DNA of 64,000 nucleotides from Sympetrum striolatum. Its lineage: Eukaryota > Arthropoda > Insecta > Odonata > Libellulidae. The notes below the pieces were generated by a model. The model did not search any database and was not told the DNA's origin. It saw only the letters and a list, made by a program, of their open reading frames with translations. The stretch lies in NCBI GenBank assembly GCA_947579665.1, contig CANPUZ010000058.1:705980-769979 (forward strand), read 5' to 3'. This document shows, in pieces, positions 22,267-33,035 of this stretch (positions are counted from its first letter, which is position 1; each line of letters starts with the position of its first letter). Both the position numbers and the translations under genes were made by a program.

Positions 22267-22803
22267 TATTTTGATACTGTTTTTTAATAATATTCTTTTA
22301 TTTTTCCTGATAATGTACGTTTTCCTTGTTTTTCTATTTTGTTTTTTACGTTACTTTGTATATTGCTATCACTTTAAAAAATGTTAACTGATTCTTATTT
22401 ATGTATCGCATGTAAGTACGTATTGGAAGTGTATTTATTTATTTTTGAACGTTTTTCTCTCATCTTTTAGATATTACTATCGGTAGGTTAGGTTTTTCAC
22501 ACCCCCCTTCTTTGTGGGTGTTTTCCTGCAGTGGATTCCTTTTTCCTACGAATCTCTTAGGTTTTTAACATCTTCTAATTTCTTCTAAATGTTTCTACTT
22601 CTTATTTTATAATTATTGACGATGGATTGGATGGAAGAAGAGACTTTTAAGTCTCAATCCCTCCCAAATAAACACGATTTATTATTATTATTATTATATA
22701 TGCTGTGACAAATATTTTCTCTGTGCCTGAAGACGTAAGCTGGCTCATGAAAACGGACGCAAAATAAATTTTCTGTGGAAAAGTACGAAGTGTTTTCATT
22801 CTG
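22267..22803 (+). repeat. Long inverted repeat, right arm (537 bp)
   Basis: The plus-strand partner. Retroelement 3' end: GAGACTTTTAAGTCTC (22640-22655), CAATCCCTCCCAAATAAACACG, then (ATT)n at 22673-22698. Differences between arms are scattered substitutions and small indels, so the duplication is not very recent. Confidence 0.9.
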
Positions 22804-22884
22804 CACATAGCTTTCCACGAAGTCACGCCTTATCACATCGATTATATTGCAATTATACAAGTTTTTTCGTAATTTTCAAGTTAT

Positions 22885-23040
22885 CGCCTATCTTAGTTAC
22901 TTAATAGCATAAAATATACGAAAACGGCGGTAGAAAATTAAACTTTTTAAAACCAGTTTTCAACGCGTTTTCGATGAAACTTTAAAGAAAGGTAATTGTG
23001 CTTCCAATTCCCCTTGCTGTTACCGAAAAAGGTCCCAAAC
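22885..23040. repeat. Direct flank of the long inverted repeat, right
   Basis: The partner of 21295-21450. The inverted structure is thus bracketed by two diverged direct copies, far too long for a target duplication. Confidence 0.6.
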
Positions 23041-23514
23041 AACTTTCAATTATTTCGAATAACGGCCAGATTGCGGCCGCGTACTACGAAAATCTCAACT
23101 CTCTGCCCACTTTAGTTCGGGGCCCAAAAGATGAAATCAAAGAAGAAGAAAATGCTCTAGACAATACCGCACGGTACGCATTTCGGCCCGCTTTTGTTAG
23201 TGTTTTTTTAGTTCGGGCGCCCGCCGCTTTTCTGTCGATTCACAGAGTTGAAATGAGGTTTCTTTTTGGGGTCCCAAAGCAATCAGAGCGGATTCTCAAA
23301 GACGTGCCGAAGGGCCCTTTTATGACGAGGCGGAACTGTCTCTGGGCCATAGAGCACTTACCAAACCAGAGGGCACCGGACCTGCGGGCGCATTGCCGTG
23401 GCTGTGCTGTGGATTTTGTTATTCTCATAAATGTACGGGTAAAATGCAGGCAAATGGTTTAATTTTAAATGCTCCGAAAAATTACGAAAATTCAACCAAT
23501 ATCTATTAAACGGG
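23041..23514. other. Unassigned; 154-codon frame with higher GC
   Basis: A plus frame at 22998-23462 with more balanced base composition than its surroundings. No motif recognised. There is an overlapping minus frame. An exon cannot be excluded, but nothing supports one. Confidence 0.35.
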
Positions 23515-23930
23515 AGATATATTTACCGTCCGGCATCGAACCCGGGTCTTCCAGGTGATACTTACTATGCAGCACAACAGAAGATCGCCATTTTTAACTA
23601 AGTGTGAAAATTCAAGCAGAAATATTGGCTGCAACTGCCTCAAACGACGTCCTACTTTTCCCTTATATTCCTTATGTGAGAAATTTTAATGTGCTCTGGC
23701 ATCGAACCCAGGAACAGCATGGTCTTATGTAATTTTTTTTCGTAAGCCGAGTCTTAATATACATCCTCTATTTAATGAAGAACTTCTTATCATTTAGATA
23801 AGGGCATCGAAAAAAATAATGAAAAACTACCTCAGTGAATTTTAAAGGGCAGATTTTTGCATCCTCCGAGCATCGAACCCAGGAATTTAATTTCGTGGAA
23901 TTCCGACGCTTGAAAAATCGAATTCGTAAT
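23515..23930 (-). repeat. F2 element, three B-box units (minus strand)
   Basis: On the minus strand: GGTTCGATGCTC (about 23880), GGTTCGATGCC (about 23705) and GGTTCGATGCC (about 23530), about 172 bp apart, each followed by the F2 unit body (CTGGAAGACCCG, GAGGCAGTTGCAGCC). The terminal hairpin end is missing. Confidence 0.75.
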
Positions 23931-24197
23931 TTTCGCGGCATTTCGCTAATATTCTTTGCTTAAAATTCCTTCCCGATTAGTATTTATCAAAAAAATTAGT
24001 ATGAATGAGTTGCGTATACAAATTCAATCTGCATAATCGATTTCCATCACCAGTGACGAGGGCGTTAACCAAGCGCTATATTTGATGCCTAGATGAATGT
24101 ATAATCCTAAAAGAATAGTCTTGAAATCCAAGACGCGAATCAACGGTTGGGAGGCGTTGGTGTATTTTCATACCTCTTTTATGGTATTTTAAGGATT

Positions 24198-24884
24198 AAA
24201 AATCTGACGTGGCCAACTCATGACTTTCTACATATCTATTGAAAACAGAAGCCTATGCCGGTAATATATATAAATAACTCCTAAACAATTAGTGTTATAG
24301 GAAGATGTTTTATACAAAAGATGTAGTAAAATACATTATCTATACGTTTTGTATGTATTTGTATATACCTACATTGCATTCTGACAGAGATATGTATGAA
24401 AAACTTCCATTTTTGGATAAAAAGCAACTTCCGGTGAACCATTATCGAAGAATAACTCTTAAACAGTCAGTGTTACGAAAAAATGTTTAATACAAAAGTT
24501 GTAGTAAAGTAAATTATCTATACGTTTTGTATGTAATTGTATATACCCACATTGCATTCTGACAGAGATATTAAAGAAACGAAATTATGTTCCGGATAAA
24601 CCGTAACTTCCGGTTAAGCGATATTCACCAAAAACTTATCAAATCTTGGCATTGTTAGGAAAATTCTAAATATGAATTTTTAAAATGATCGGATAATTAC
24701 TGTTTAAGATAGAGCGCCCACAAACTTTTTTAACCACTGACACACAGACAGACATGTTAAGGGAAAATAGCTAAAACGTGCTCTATGGGCCCCAAAACAT
24801 ATATTTCCGTCGAAATCTGGAGGTCGAATTTTTTTGCGAATACAATACTTTCTCTATACTACGTACTATAGGGAGAAAGCAAAA
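24198..24884 (+). repeat. F3 element
   Basis: TCTGACGTGGCCAACTCATG ACT-type start to ACTATAGGGAGAAAGC end, with two full internal units (AACTCCTAAACAATTAGTG at 24280, AACTCTTAAACAGTCAGTG at 24455) against three at 4211. Confidence 0.75.
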
Positions 24885-25212
24885 ATAGAAATTGCTTGTG
24901 ATCGTTGATATTCATTCTTATAATCTAAAGTTATTCTTTCGTATATTTTGTAATTAGCAGAATCATTGGATCCATCTAGTGAAAATAAAACCAACCGCAT
25001 TCCGACGCATTACTTGTTTATAAAATTATTTGATTATATTTTATTTCATTCCAAATTTTTACGGTTTGACTTTTGTCGTTTCTAGCATCAATTAAATAAG
25101 GCACGTAATGTGTATATTAAATCATTATTGACTTACATTTCAAACTTAATGGGACCTTAATGGGTTCAGTAATGCGTATATATATATATATATATATATA
25201 CGAGTAAAATGT

Positions 25213-25229
25213 TGCTTGCATACTGCAAG
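25213..25229. other. Terminal hairpin of F2
   Basis: GCTTGCA-TAC-TGCAAGC, a perfect 7-bp stem with 3-base loop next to a TA run (25174-25200). The same stem, partly decayed, ends the copies near 2045, 49850 and 63930. Confidence 0.7.
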
Positions 25230-25268
25230 CAGATCGACAACACTAATTTCATATCGGCATTATATCGG

Positions 25269-25488
25269 CCGTGGTGGCGGAGTGGTTAACGTGCTGGCGC
25301 GTTAACGCTCCAACCTCACGGTCCCGGGTTCGAGTCCCGGCTAATCGGATTTTTCTGGTTAGGGAATGGTTGTGTGTGTGTGATATTAATAAAATAAAAA
25401 TGCAAAAAAAATGAATAAAATTAATAAAAGGGGTTAATTGGAGGAATAGCCTTCCTAGGCTAAAATTCGCCCAAAAAAGAAAGACGGC

Positions 25489-25512
<24 letters not shown>
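25269..25512 (+). mobile_element. tRNA-derived SINE with ATT tail and target duplication
   Basis: The head has an A box TGGCGGAGTGG (25274-25284) and a B box GGTTCGAGTCC, the internal promoter of RNA polymerase III. Acceptor ends do not pair, so it is not a working tRNA gene, and the parent tRNA is undetermined. The tail has a stem-loop AGCC-TTCCTA-GGCT (25448-25461), then TTCGCCCAAA..AAGACGGC and (ATT)n. The duplication ATTATATCGG flanks it (25259-25268 and 25513-25522; the first bases overlap the ATT tail), and the paralogous F2 at 2090 has no insertion there. The tail is shared with the arms of the inverted repeat at 21551-22803. Confidence 0.9.
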
Positions 25513-25519
<7 letters not shown>

Positions 25520-26220
25520 CGGGACGGTCCTCAAAAAAAAAAAAAAAGATTTAATTTTTTCTGAAAATTCGCTGAAATTTATCGTCTGGCATCAAACCCG
25601 GGTCTTACTGGTAAACCTACTATGGAACAAAATAGAACATCACCATCTCTAACTAAGTGTGAAAATTCAAGCTGAAATATTGGTTACAACTCCCTCAGAA
25701 GACGTTCTAATTTTCACGAATGTGAATGGCTCTCGGGACTCGAACCAAGGACGATCTTGGAAATCTAAAAAATGTTTTTGAAAGATATTTATGATCTCTA
25801 TCTATATGCCGAATTTCAAGTTTCTATAATATAGAGAAAGGTTTCAAAATAATTCCTAAAAATCGGATCAACTTCTGATTGCAGAGACACCTGGTGTCGA
25901 ACCCAGAACACATTGATAGCTGTTAATGCACTGTTTGATTTGTATGGACTTGATCTTTCTATATGCAAAGTTTGAAGTCGATATCGTGCCGGAAAGTACC
26001 TAAAATTTGTTTCCGTTATCTCCGTAAGAAATGCATTGAGGAATTCAAATGTCCCTCTGGGATCGAACCAAGGACCATCAGCGAATATGTAAAATTCGAT
26101 TAAGATATGTTTTTATGGTGTCTAACCTCATACCGAATTTCAAGTTTCTATGCCATCGGAAAAGGATCCAAAAAAAATCTTAAAAATCGCCACAATGCAT
26201 TTTAACCCTCATATGGATTC

Positions 26221-26949
26221 ACTGCGCCTTTGCGGCGCTCGTGGTTTTTAAAATGCTTTTAATACTGCCCAATCCCATGGATTTTGCTGAAACTTTCAGT
26301 AGTCTATTTTTTCTGCATTCTTAGTCTACAAGTTTAATTTTGCCCGCATAGTGCGTATAGTTTTCATTTTATTGGCCACTAATGGAAAAAGTTACGTCGT
26401 TGGATTTACGGCGCCGCTGCGGCTACGCGAGTTTTCTCGTCGCTATTTTGGCCTGTCAATACTCATTTAATGGTTCTTATTTTACGCATGAAATGGTATA
26501 TTATATTTATAATCATAATATTTAAACGATGAAGCTTTCTAAATCATTTATTATTGTTTAACATAGGGCCAAGTTTGCTATGCCAAATTTCTTTCATCTA
26601 TTATCCAAGTATCATAAATTTTTCTTTCTTACAATGTTCTTTTACAAAACTTCATCTAAATACAATAATAGATTTTAGAAATTCGTGGCTTGCCTAAGGG
26701 TGTTATTTCTATGGCCTCTGTCATTATTTGACAGTAAACGGAAAAGAATGCATTGTTAAAGGTTTTTATTCATAACTTCTGTAATAATGGGTTCAATCGA
26801 ACAAAACACAGTTAAAAATAAAGAATATAGAAGTTAGTAGCATTATCAATTAAAAAAAATTGCTAAGAAGAGCCAAATTTGGAAGATAATGACAAAAAAT
26901 ACCGCAGCGCCTCTGCGGCGCCGTAAATCCAATGACGTAACTAAATTTG
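26221..26949. other. Unassigned sequence
   Basis: Two GCGGCGC-type patches (26232, 26410 and again about 26905) share TGCGGCG / CTCTGCGGCGCCGTAAATCC with each other in inverted orientation. The phrases GTTGGATTTACGGCGCCGCTGC (26399) and GCGGCGCCGTAAATCCAATG (26914) are near-perfect reverse complements, which suggests an inverted-repeat element of about 530 bp. Confidence 0.45.
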
Positions 26950-27240
26950 TAAATCCATAACGGCAGATTTTTGCCCCGACCGAGCATCGAACCAAGGATA
27001 ATATTCGTAGATGTCTTTATGGTTTCCTTTAGATATGCGCGGCATCTAGCGATCCCTCGAGTTTGAACTCTCTCCTTTTCCGGGAAGTGCCTCAAAAAAA
27101 TTTTCGAAAATCCCCGCCATGTAATCTTATGGGGAAAATCGCGACTTTGGGGCCTTCTGGAATCGAACCCATGACACCGAAGTTCAAAGTCGGCTTTTTC
27201 CTGGAGGTTACACGTTATGGCCAATATGTCGTAAAAATTT
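26950..27240 (-). repeat. F2-related units (minus strand)
   Basis: B-boxes on the minus strand near 26985 (GGTTCGATGCTC) and 27168 (GGGTTCGATTCC), 183 bp apart, with the unit-1 phrases GGCCTTCTGGAATCG and GGCCAATATGTCGTAAAAATT. Confidence 0.65.
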
Positions 27241-27305
27241 CAAGGCATTGGCACTTGTGGAACATGGTTAGAATTTTGATCCCCTATGAATGTATATCTA
27301 TTATA

Positions 27306-27893
27306 TATAGATGCTTCTCCGGATTCATTCATATATATAGATAGGTATATAGATAGGTATATAGATAGATAGGATACAAATTCACAGCCTAAACCACAAG
27401 CGTGATTGATTTCAAATTTTTACTGCGTATTGGCCATAACAATTAACCGCCAGAAAAATTGTGATTTTGATCCTTAGTGTCATGGGTTCGATTCCAGAGG
27501 GCCCCTAAGTCCCGATTTTTCCCGTTTAAATGCATTACTTAGATTTTCGGGAATTAAAAAAAAATAATTTCCGGATAGGTAGAGATTCGAAACTCTAGGA
27601 GCCTATATATATGGTCATGATCTAACGAAAACATAACTGAGTTTTACGGAAAATATCCTAGGTTCGATGCTAGATCAAGGCAAAAATCGTCCGTTTAAAA
27701 TGTATTGTAGCGTTATTTAAGATTTTTTTTGGACCCTTTCCCGATGGCATGGAAACTTGAAATTCGGTATGGCGTTAGATATCATAAATATATTTCATAA
27801 TCGATTTTTATGTTTTCCCTGATGTTCCTTGGTTCGATCCCAGAGGGCCATTTACATTCCTCAATGCATTTCTTATGGAGATAACGGAAACAA
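27306..27893 (+). repeat. F2 element, right part lost in assembly gap
   Basis: Start CTTCTCCGGATTCATTCATA with a GATAGGTATATA microsatellite, then B-boxes at 27485, 27661 and 27831 (176 and 170 bp apart). The fourth unit would lie in the gap. Confidence 0.8.
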
Positions 27894-28093
27894 NNNNNNN
27901 NNNNNNNNNNNNNNNNNNNNNNNNNNNNNNNNNNNNNNNNNNNNNNNNNNNNNNNNNNNNNNNNNNNNNNNNNNNNNNNNNNNNNNNNNNNNNNNNNNNN
28001 NNNNNNNNNNNNNNNNNNNNNNNNNNNNNNNNNNNNNNNNNNNNNNNNNNNNNNNNNNNNNNNNNNNNNNNNNNNNNNNNNNNNNNNNNNNNN
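27894..28093. other. Assembly gap, exactly 200 N
   Basis: The round number indicates a nominal scaffold gap of unknown true length. The sequence breaks inside an F2 element; the right side is not F2. Translations running across it are artefacts. Confidence 0.99.
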
Positions 28094-28330
28094 AACCTCG
28101 ATTTATTTGACTATTTTTCGATTAAATTTAATAAAGAACATCTGTAGAATGAAACATTACGAACAAATATAACATAATTATGACAAACTCGCTCAACATA
28201 GTTTTACATGATAAAATAACTAACATTCGATTGCAAATACTCGCGAATTTATTTTAGGCAATTTTAAACAAGACGTGGCGACAAAACATGTCATAACCCG
28301 TTAAATTTTTAGTATTTTATTATATTTTTA

Positions 28331-29006
28331 CCTTCTCCATATACGTGGTGTAGAGAAAGTATTGTTTTCATGAAAAAAATCAACTTCGAGATTTCAACGG
28401 AAATACACGTTTTGGGGTCCCTGGAACACGTCATTTTCGGAATGATGTCTGTGTGTGCGTGTGAGTGATTGTGGGCGCTCTAACATATAAACTATTAATC
28501 GTATCAACACCAAACTTCATATATAGCATTATATTAGGTGCTGTCAGAGTTGATTAGTTTTTGGAGTAAATCGGTTGACCGGAAGTGGAGCTTTATTCTT
28601 CGAAGCAAATTTCCGTTTTTGCAAAATATCTCCATTAATATGATATTTAGGTATATATTATTATTTATAAAAGTTTTAGAAATTGTTATTTTCTATAACT
28701 TTTGTATTTAACATTTTTTTGTATAACTGATTGTTTAGGAGTTATTCGTGAAATACTGATAAACCGGAAGTAGCTGATTATGTACTTTGCGGGCGCTGTG
28801 GGCGAAATGCCAATTTCATCGTTTTTCATCGAACATGTCCCGAAAAATATTATTTATAATGTTTGTGACGTCAAAGATAATAATATATATATTAATCACT
28901 CATTTTCCAAGTTTAGATGGAATCTAGAGTTCGAAATTACTGTCGTAGATAAATGTTTACATCTTATATATATGGAGAAAGTCATGTGCTGACCACATCA
29001 GAATTT
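28331..29006 (-). repeat. F3 element (minus strand)
   Basis: Reads CCTTCTCCATATACGTGGTG to ATATGGAGAAAGTCATGTGC then TGACCACATCAGA, the reverse complement of the F3 start. Two internal units (ACCGGAAGTGGAGC at 28575, ACCGGAAGTAGCTG at 28763). Confidence 0.7.
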
Positions 29007-29842
29007 TTATATATTATATGATATATATTTTATATTTAATATATATATATATATATATTATGTACGTATGACATTAAAAGAATCACGAAACTAAGACAAT
29101 GCTAGACAAAACAATTTCGTTTTCTTTTTTTCATAAACGTCCTTGGTTCGATGCCAGGCAACTACAAAGCTCCCTCCATTAGAGATACGCGCATCTTCAT
29201 TCGAGCCGAATTGTGTGTATGAGCCAATGACGTATTTAAAAGGAAGTGACGTCACACACCCCATTTACGACATCGGGGCGTAGGAAATTGTGAAAAAAAA
29301 GCATGCACCCCCCCTCTGTCAACAGAATTAGTATTTTTTATTCTCCCACGTGCGAGACATCTGTCGGGACGCAAAAAAAGCGCCCGGGTCTCGAAGAGCA
29401 AACAAATGAGGCGAGAAATTGGGTGGCCTTAGCGAGGAACGGCGTAAAAAATGGAAAATATGACACTTGGAACGGCGCCATTTTGAACTGTGACGAATTT
29501 ATTAACCATCGGGAAAGAAATTTGGATTTTGACCCGTTTCGTCTGTAGATTTGACACTTTTGATTGACTAGTCAAGCGGTTGTTATGATTGTATTGATAA
29601 AAGTGCCTAATATCGGGTGAATGGTACGTATATTTATGTTACGATAATACATTTTGCGAAGTTTTTCTGTCCGCAAATCTGCGTCTGTGGATATTTCTTA
29701 ACTTGAGCTTTTTTCTTAAAATGTTCACATTTTTAGGCATTTGTTAGCGAAAGAGTATTTTGCTACGTCTGCTTGCGTACCTTGATCTTGAAATTGTGGT
29801 TGCCGCGTCATATTCCTATGAGTTTAACTTGTGCCGTACACA
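29007..29842. other. Mostly unassigned; one isolated B-box
   Basis: A TA microsatellite (29040-29060), then CCTTGGTTCGATGCCAGGC at about 29142-29160, a B-box motif in a CCTTGG/CCAGG stem outside any recognised element. A frame at 29303-29548 has no signature. Confidence 0.5.
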
Positions 29843-30495
29843 TCTATGTATAAGACAATAGAGTGTGGGTGTGTGTATGTTCGCTAAAAAACACGAAAAC
29901 CGAGAGGCGCAGAACTTTGAAATTTTCTACACTACTAAAAGTCAACCCCGCGCGAAGTATGGGCTACTTTTTATTTACCTAAAGCCCACGGTTCGAACCC
30001 CAACGGGTCATAACGTTCTCATAAGAAATACACGTAGAAGTCATTTTTTCCATTGCAGGCTTTACTTCAATTGATAATTTAAATTAGAAATAATAGTCGT
30101 ACACAGTTGAAACTAGCGTCAAAAGAAGAGGAATATAATAAAAATTCTTATTTTGGCAGTGGAATATCGCTTGCGATTCGATATTGCGAGAATATGGACA
30201 ATAAATACGAAACATTTGTTAAAATTTCGATGTGGTGAACAACCCATCCCCCTTGACGACGATTGTTGATTCCAAGTTCATTTATTTATCCTTTAGAATG
30301 CATTGGGAATTTAAGCCCAGTTAATATCAATGCTGTAATTAATGGTAGACATAATCATAACTTTAATTTGGTTAATATCATTGGAAATTATTATTGTCTG
30401 GCATTAGCTATCTACCTACAACTATGAAACATGTGCTACGATCAAAAATCCCTCTGATGCGCTGGTATTTATAAAAATTTATGATACCCGATGAG
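29843..30495 (+). mobile_element. HelB: Helitron-like element, 3' terminus lost
   Basis: 5' A|TCTATGTATAAGACA at 29843, leader GTGTGTATGTTCGC..GAGAGGCGCAGAACTTTGAA, inverted M1 (B-box 29990-30000 to about 30270), then a 220-bp HelB-specific tail (GAATGCATTGGGAATTTAAG..). It diverges at ATTTATGATACCCG, just where the copy at 42459 has its terminal hairpin. Confidence 0.7.
29990..30270 (-). repeat. M1 module inside HelB
   Basis: B-box GGTTCGAACCC, AAGAAATACACGTAGAAGTC, the body, and GGTGAACAACCCATCCCCCT. The last block is shortened (ACGACGATTGTTGATTCC). Confidence 0.75.
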
Positions 30496-31030
30496 GTTAC
30501 CTTACAGAATAATTCTCGTTATCCATGTAATATATCGTCCTCTTCAATCATCAGCTTTTAAAGTCCTCGAGTATTTTTACGGGATAACACATCGGATTCA
30601 ACAATGGGATCGGTCGTCAGGGGGATGAGTTGTTTACTACCTCGAATTTTCACTAAATTTTCGTATTTTTCACCGATATTCTCGCAAATTCGAATCGAAA
30701 GTAAGATTCCACGAATGAAATAAGAATCTTCGTTTGTTTTTCTTTCTTTCGGTGTTTGTCTCGTTAACGTGCGACTATTCCTTATAATTTAATTTTGCAA
30801 AAGAAGTAAACCCTGCATGCGATGAAAATGACTTTCACGTGTGTTCTTTATGGAAAACTATCCGAGCGGTCTGGGTTCGAACCCAGGGAAACTATGGAAT
30901 ATAAAGGCGACAGTGATTCCTTCCAGGTCGTAGAGGACACGTGTATAAAGTTTGAAGCAAATTGGACGAACGGTGTGGCCTCCAATCCAAGACAAACGCA
31001 CCCACACAATTTGGATCTCGTATATAAAGA
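30490..31030 (-). mobile_element. HelA (minus strand) with M1
   Basis: The Helitron 5' end is at 31030 (minus strand A|TCTTTATATACGAG), followed by the HelA leader GTGTGGGTGCGTTTGTCTTGG and the M1 occupying 30593-30888. The B-box sits in a 16-bp palindrome CTGGGTTCGAACCCAG. The segment at 30490-30592 matches that after 5789 and before 52710. No 3' terminus found. Confidence 0.75.
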
Positions 31031-31591
31031 TAATGCTTTACGATGGAGTATATCACATGTATTCCGCAGAAAAATGACATTCGTCTTCGCGATCCCACGT
31101 AGGACTTGTAGATCACCCGTCCCTCTGTTCTTTTGTTCTCCCCCAACGCCTCCGAAACCCTAATTTCCACTCCTATTTTTTCTTCCCCACTTATCGATGC
31201 CGGCGCCATGTTCTGACGGATCGGAATGGAGCGGTGGCGCCGCCGTCCCTAATTGGCGGCGGAACGGGGAACTAAAAAGGTGGAGATGACAAGACGTAAT
31301 ATCGTTTCTTTTTTTTTGGAAGATGACCGCACAGGGCGACGGCGATGAGGGGCGGACAAAGGCGCCCGGGGCGGGTTCTCAAAGCGGAAAGCGTACGGTC
31401 CTTCCCTTAATAATTCAATCGGAAGGCGCGGGGGTTGCTTACGAGTTTTACTAGCACAACAATGGGGAAGAAAATGTGATGTTTTTCGGAATAAAAGGAT
31501 TTTATTAATATGCTAGTAAAAGTTGCTTGCATTCTGCATATTGATGATACAAATTTAGAGCCTAAATCGTATCGAGAAGTCCCGCAAAAAA
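31031..31591. other. Unassigned, with a GC-rich island at 31190-31430
   Basis: The island is CpG-dense (GGCGCCGCCGTCCC..GGCGGCGG). Overlapping frames have no signature. At 31500-31570 there is an F2 end fragment (AAAGTTGCTTGCATTCTGCA..CGTATCGAGAAG). Confidence 0.45.
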
Positions 31592-32086
31592 AGTCTGCTG
31601 TGGCCAACACATGACTTTCTCCGTATTTATTGAAAACAGAAGCCAATGCCGGTAATATATAAATAACTCCAAAACAATGAGTGTTACAGGAAAATGTTTA
31701 ATACAAAAGTTGTAGTAGAGTACATTATCTATAACTTTTGTATGTAATTGTATATACCTATATTGCATTCTGACAGTGATATTCAAGAAACGAAATTTTG
31801 TTCCGGATAAACCGAAACTTCCGGTTGAGCGATATTCACCAAAAACTAACCAACTCTTGGGATTGTTAGGAAAATACTAAATATGAAGTTTGTAAATGAT
31901 CGGATCATTACTTTTTAAGATAGAGCGCCCACAAACTTTTTTACCACACACAGACATGCTCGGGAAAATAGCGAAAACGTGTTCTATGGGCCCCGAAAGA
32001 TATATTTCCGTTGAAATCTGGAGGTCGAATTTTTTTGCGAACAAAATACTTTCTCTATACTACGTACTATGGGGAGAAAGTGAAAA
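31592..32086 (+). repeat. F3 element, one internal unit
   Basis: GTGGCCAACACATGACTTTC start to CTATGGGGAGAAAGTGAAAA end, with a single internal unit. It is the shortest F3 here, showing that unit number varies between copies (one, two or three). Confidence 0.75.
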
Positions 32087-32812
32087 TGAATTGAAATATT
32101 CTTAAAGAACCGAGGACGAAAGGACAACATTTTTTACGATAGAAACACTCTCGTATTTGAATGCAACGTTGCGTTAAAATTTCAAGTCAATCGAAGGAGT
32201 ATTTTTCGATTTATGCGGCCACAGACATACGCATGCTGTATTTTTATACATAATATTGCTCGTCTTGTAACTTATTATCGTACGCACAAATCGGAGCGTG
32301 CATTATGGGGGGTAATAAGGTGTAACAGCCGAACGGTTAGTTACTTAAGAAGGCGTATATCTCATTTGTAAAATCCTCCTCCCGGTCGGCAGGCGAGAGA
32401 GTGTGTACATATATAATGCTCTCCGGCGGCGGTAGCTTCGAAAAGGCAGACCCTCGTCAGGGGAGTGACAACTGACCGCATCCTTCTCCGGGAGTGACCA
32501 CTCGGGCCAGTGTAAATCACCTTTCGAAATTCGCCGACTCAAAGACCGTTCCCCGGGTCTTGTTTCCGAAGACTTCGGTCTTTTGTGCCCTCAAACGCGC
32601 GCCTTGGATTTCCGACGCCTTCTGCGAAACCGTTCACAGTTCATTATGTTGAGATGCATAAGTGCATGGAGTTTCGTCTCCTCACTAGGCAACCGCCTCG
32701 AGCAATGTTTCCGCGGACGTCTTTGAAAATTCCGATATTTCAATGATCCGACTTATTTTACTATCAAAAAAACGAAACGGAATCAGGCGTAACTTTGTGG
32801 TAGTTATTAATA
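32087..32812. other. Unassigned, GC-richer at 32340-32640
   Basis: No gene signature. A 70-bp piece at 32105-32235 (AGGACAACATTTTTTACGAT..CGTATTTGAATGCAACGTTG) resembles 55370-55470. Confidence 0.4.
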
Positions 32813-32875
32813 ATATCAAAATGCATATTGAGAAATGTGGTCTAGTTAAAGTTTTCTCAATATGGATTTTGATAT
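32813..32875. repeat. Short hairpin, 23-bp arms
   Basis: Left arm 32813-32835 (ATATCAAAATGCATATTGAG..) and right arm 32853-32875 match at 22 of 23 positions when reverse complemented, with a 17-base loop. The size is like a microRNA precursor, but nothing shows that it is transcribed. It lies just upstream of the LINE fragment. Confidence 0.65.
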
Positions 32876-33035
32876 CTTACTATCCTTGAATATGCATCCA
32901 CAATCTGGTCACCATATTATACTAGACATTCGAAATTAATTAAAAGAGTACAACATGAATTTCTTAGACTCATTAACTATAAGCAGGGTAATGCTACCTC
33001 GGTCTATCCGATAATGACCGTAAGTTTAGAGAAAT
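32876..33035 (+). pseudogene. LINE C-terminal fragment, part 1 (outer element)
   Basis: From 32885 one frame reads LEYASTIWSPYYTRHSKLIK then RVQHEFLRLINYKQG, the conserved block downstream of the reverse transcriptase in CR1/Jockey-type LINEs (LEYAS.VWSP..., ERVQ.RFLR). It reaches SLE at about 33033. Upstream there is a stop in frame (32870). It continues after an insertion, at 33208. Confidence 0.8.

Larger units (their letters stand above)
25170..26220 (-). repeat. F2 element split by a SINE
   Basis: On the minus strand the B-box units lie at about 26065, 25895, 25742 and 25605 (GGTTTGATGCC in the last). These are followed by GAGGACCGTCCCGATATAA, the terminal hairpin GCTTGCA-GTA-TGCAAGC (25213-25229), GTAAAATG-type end and (TA)n. 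The SINE at 25269 interrupts it just inside the hairpin. Units here are closer to the third unit at 27831 than to those at 49233. Confidence 0.75.

Noticed and set aside
21551..22803. Twin-priming product of one LINE insertion
   Set aside because: Both arms carry the 3' tail and the DNA beyond it; twin priming inverts a 5' part and leaves only one tail.
22998..23462. A 154-codon host gene
   Set aside because: No recognisable domain, overlapping frames on the other strand and neighbouring repeats; kept only as unassigned.
25269..25350. A functional tRNA gene
   Set aside because: The A and B boxes are good, but the acceptor strands do not pair and the segment continues into a SINE body with ATT tail and target duplication.
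27829..28147. Two reading frames running through the N gap
   Set aside because: They exist only because the 200 unknown bases contain no stop; they are not genes.
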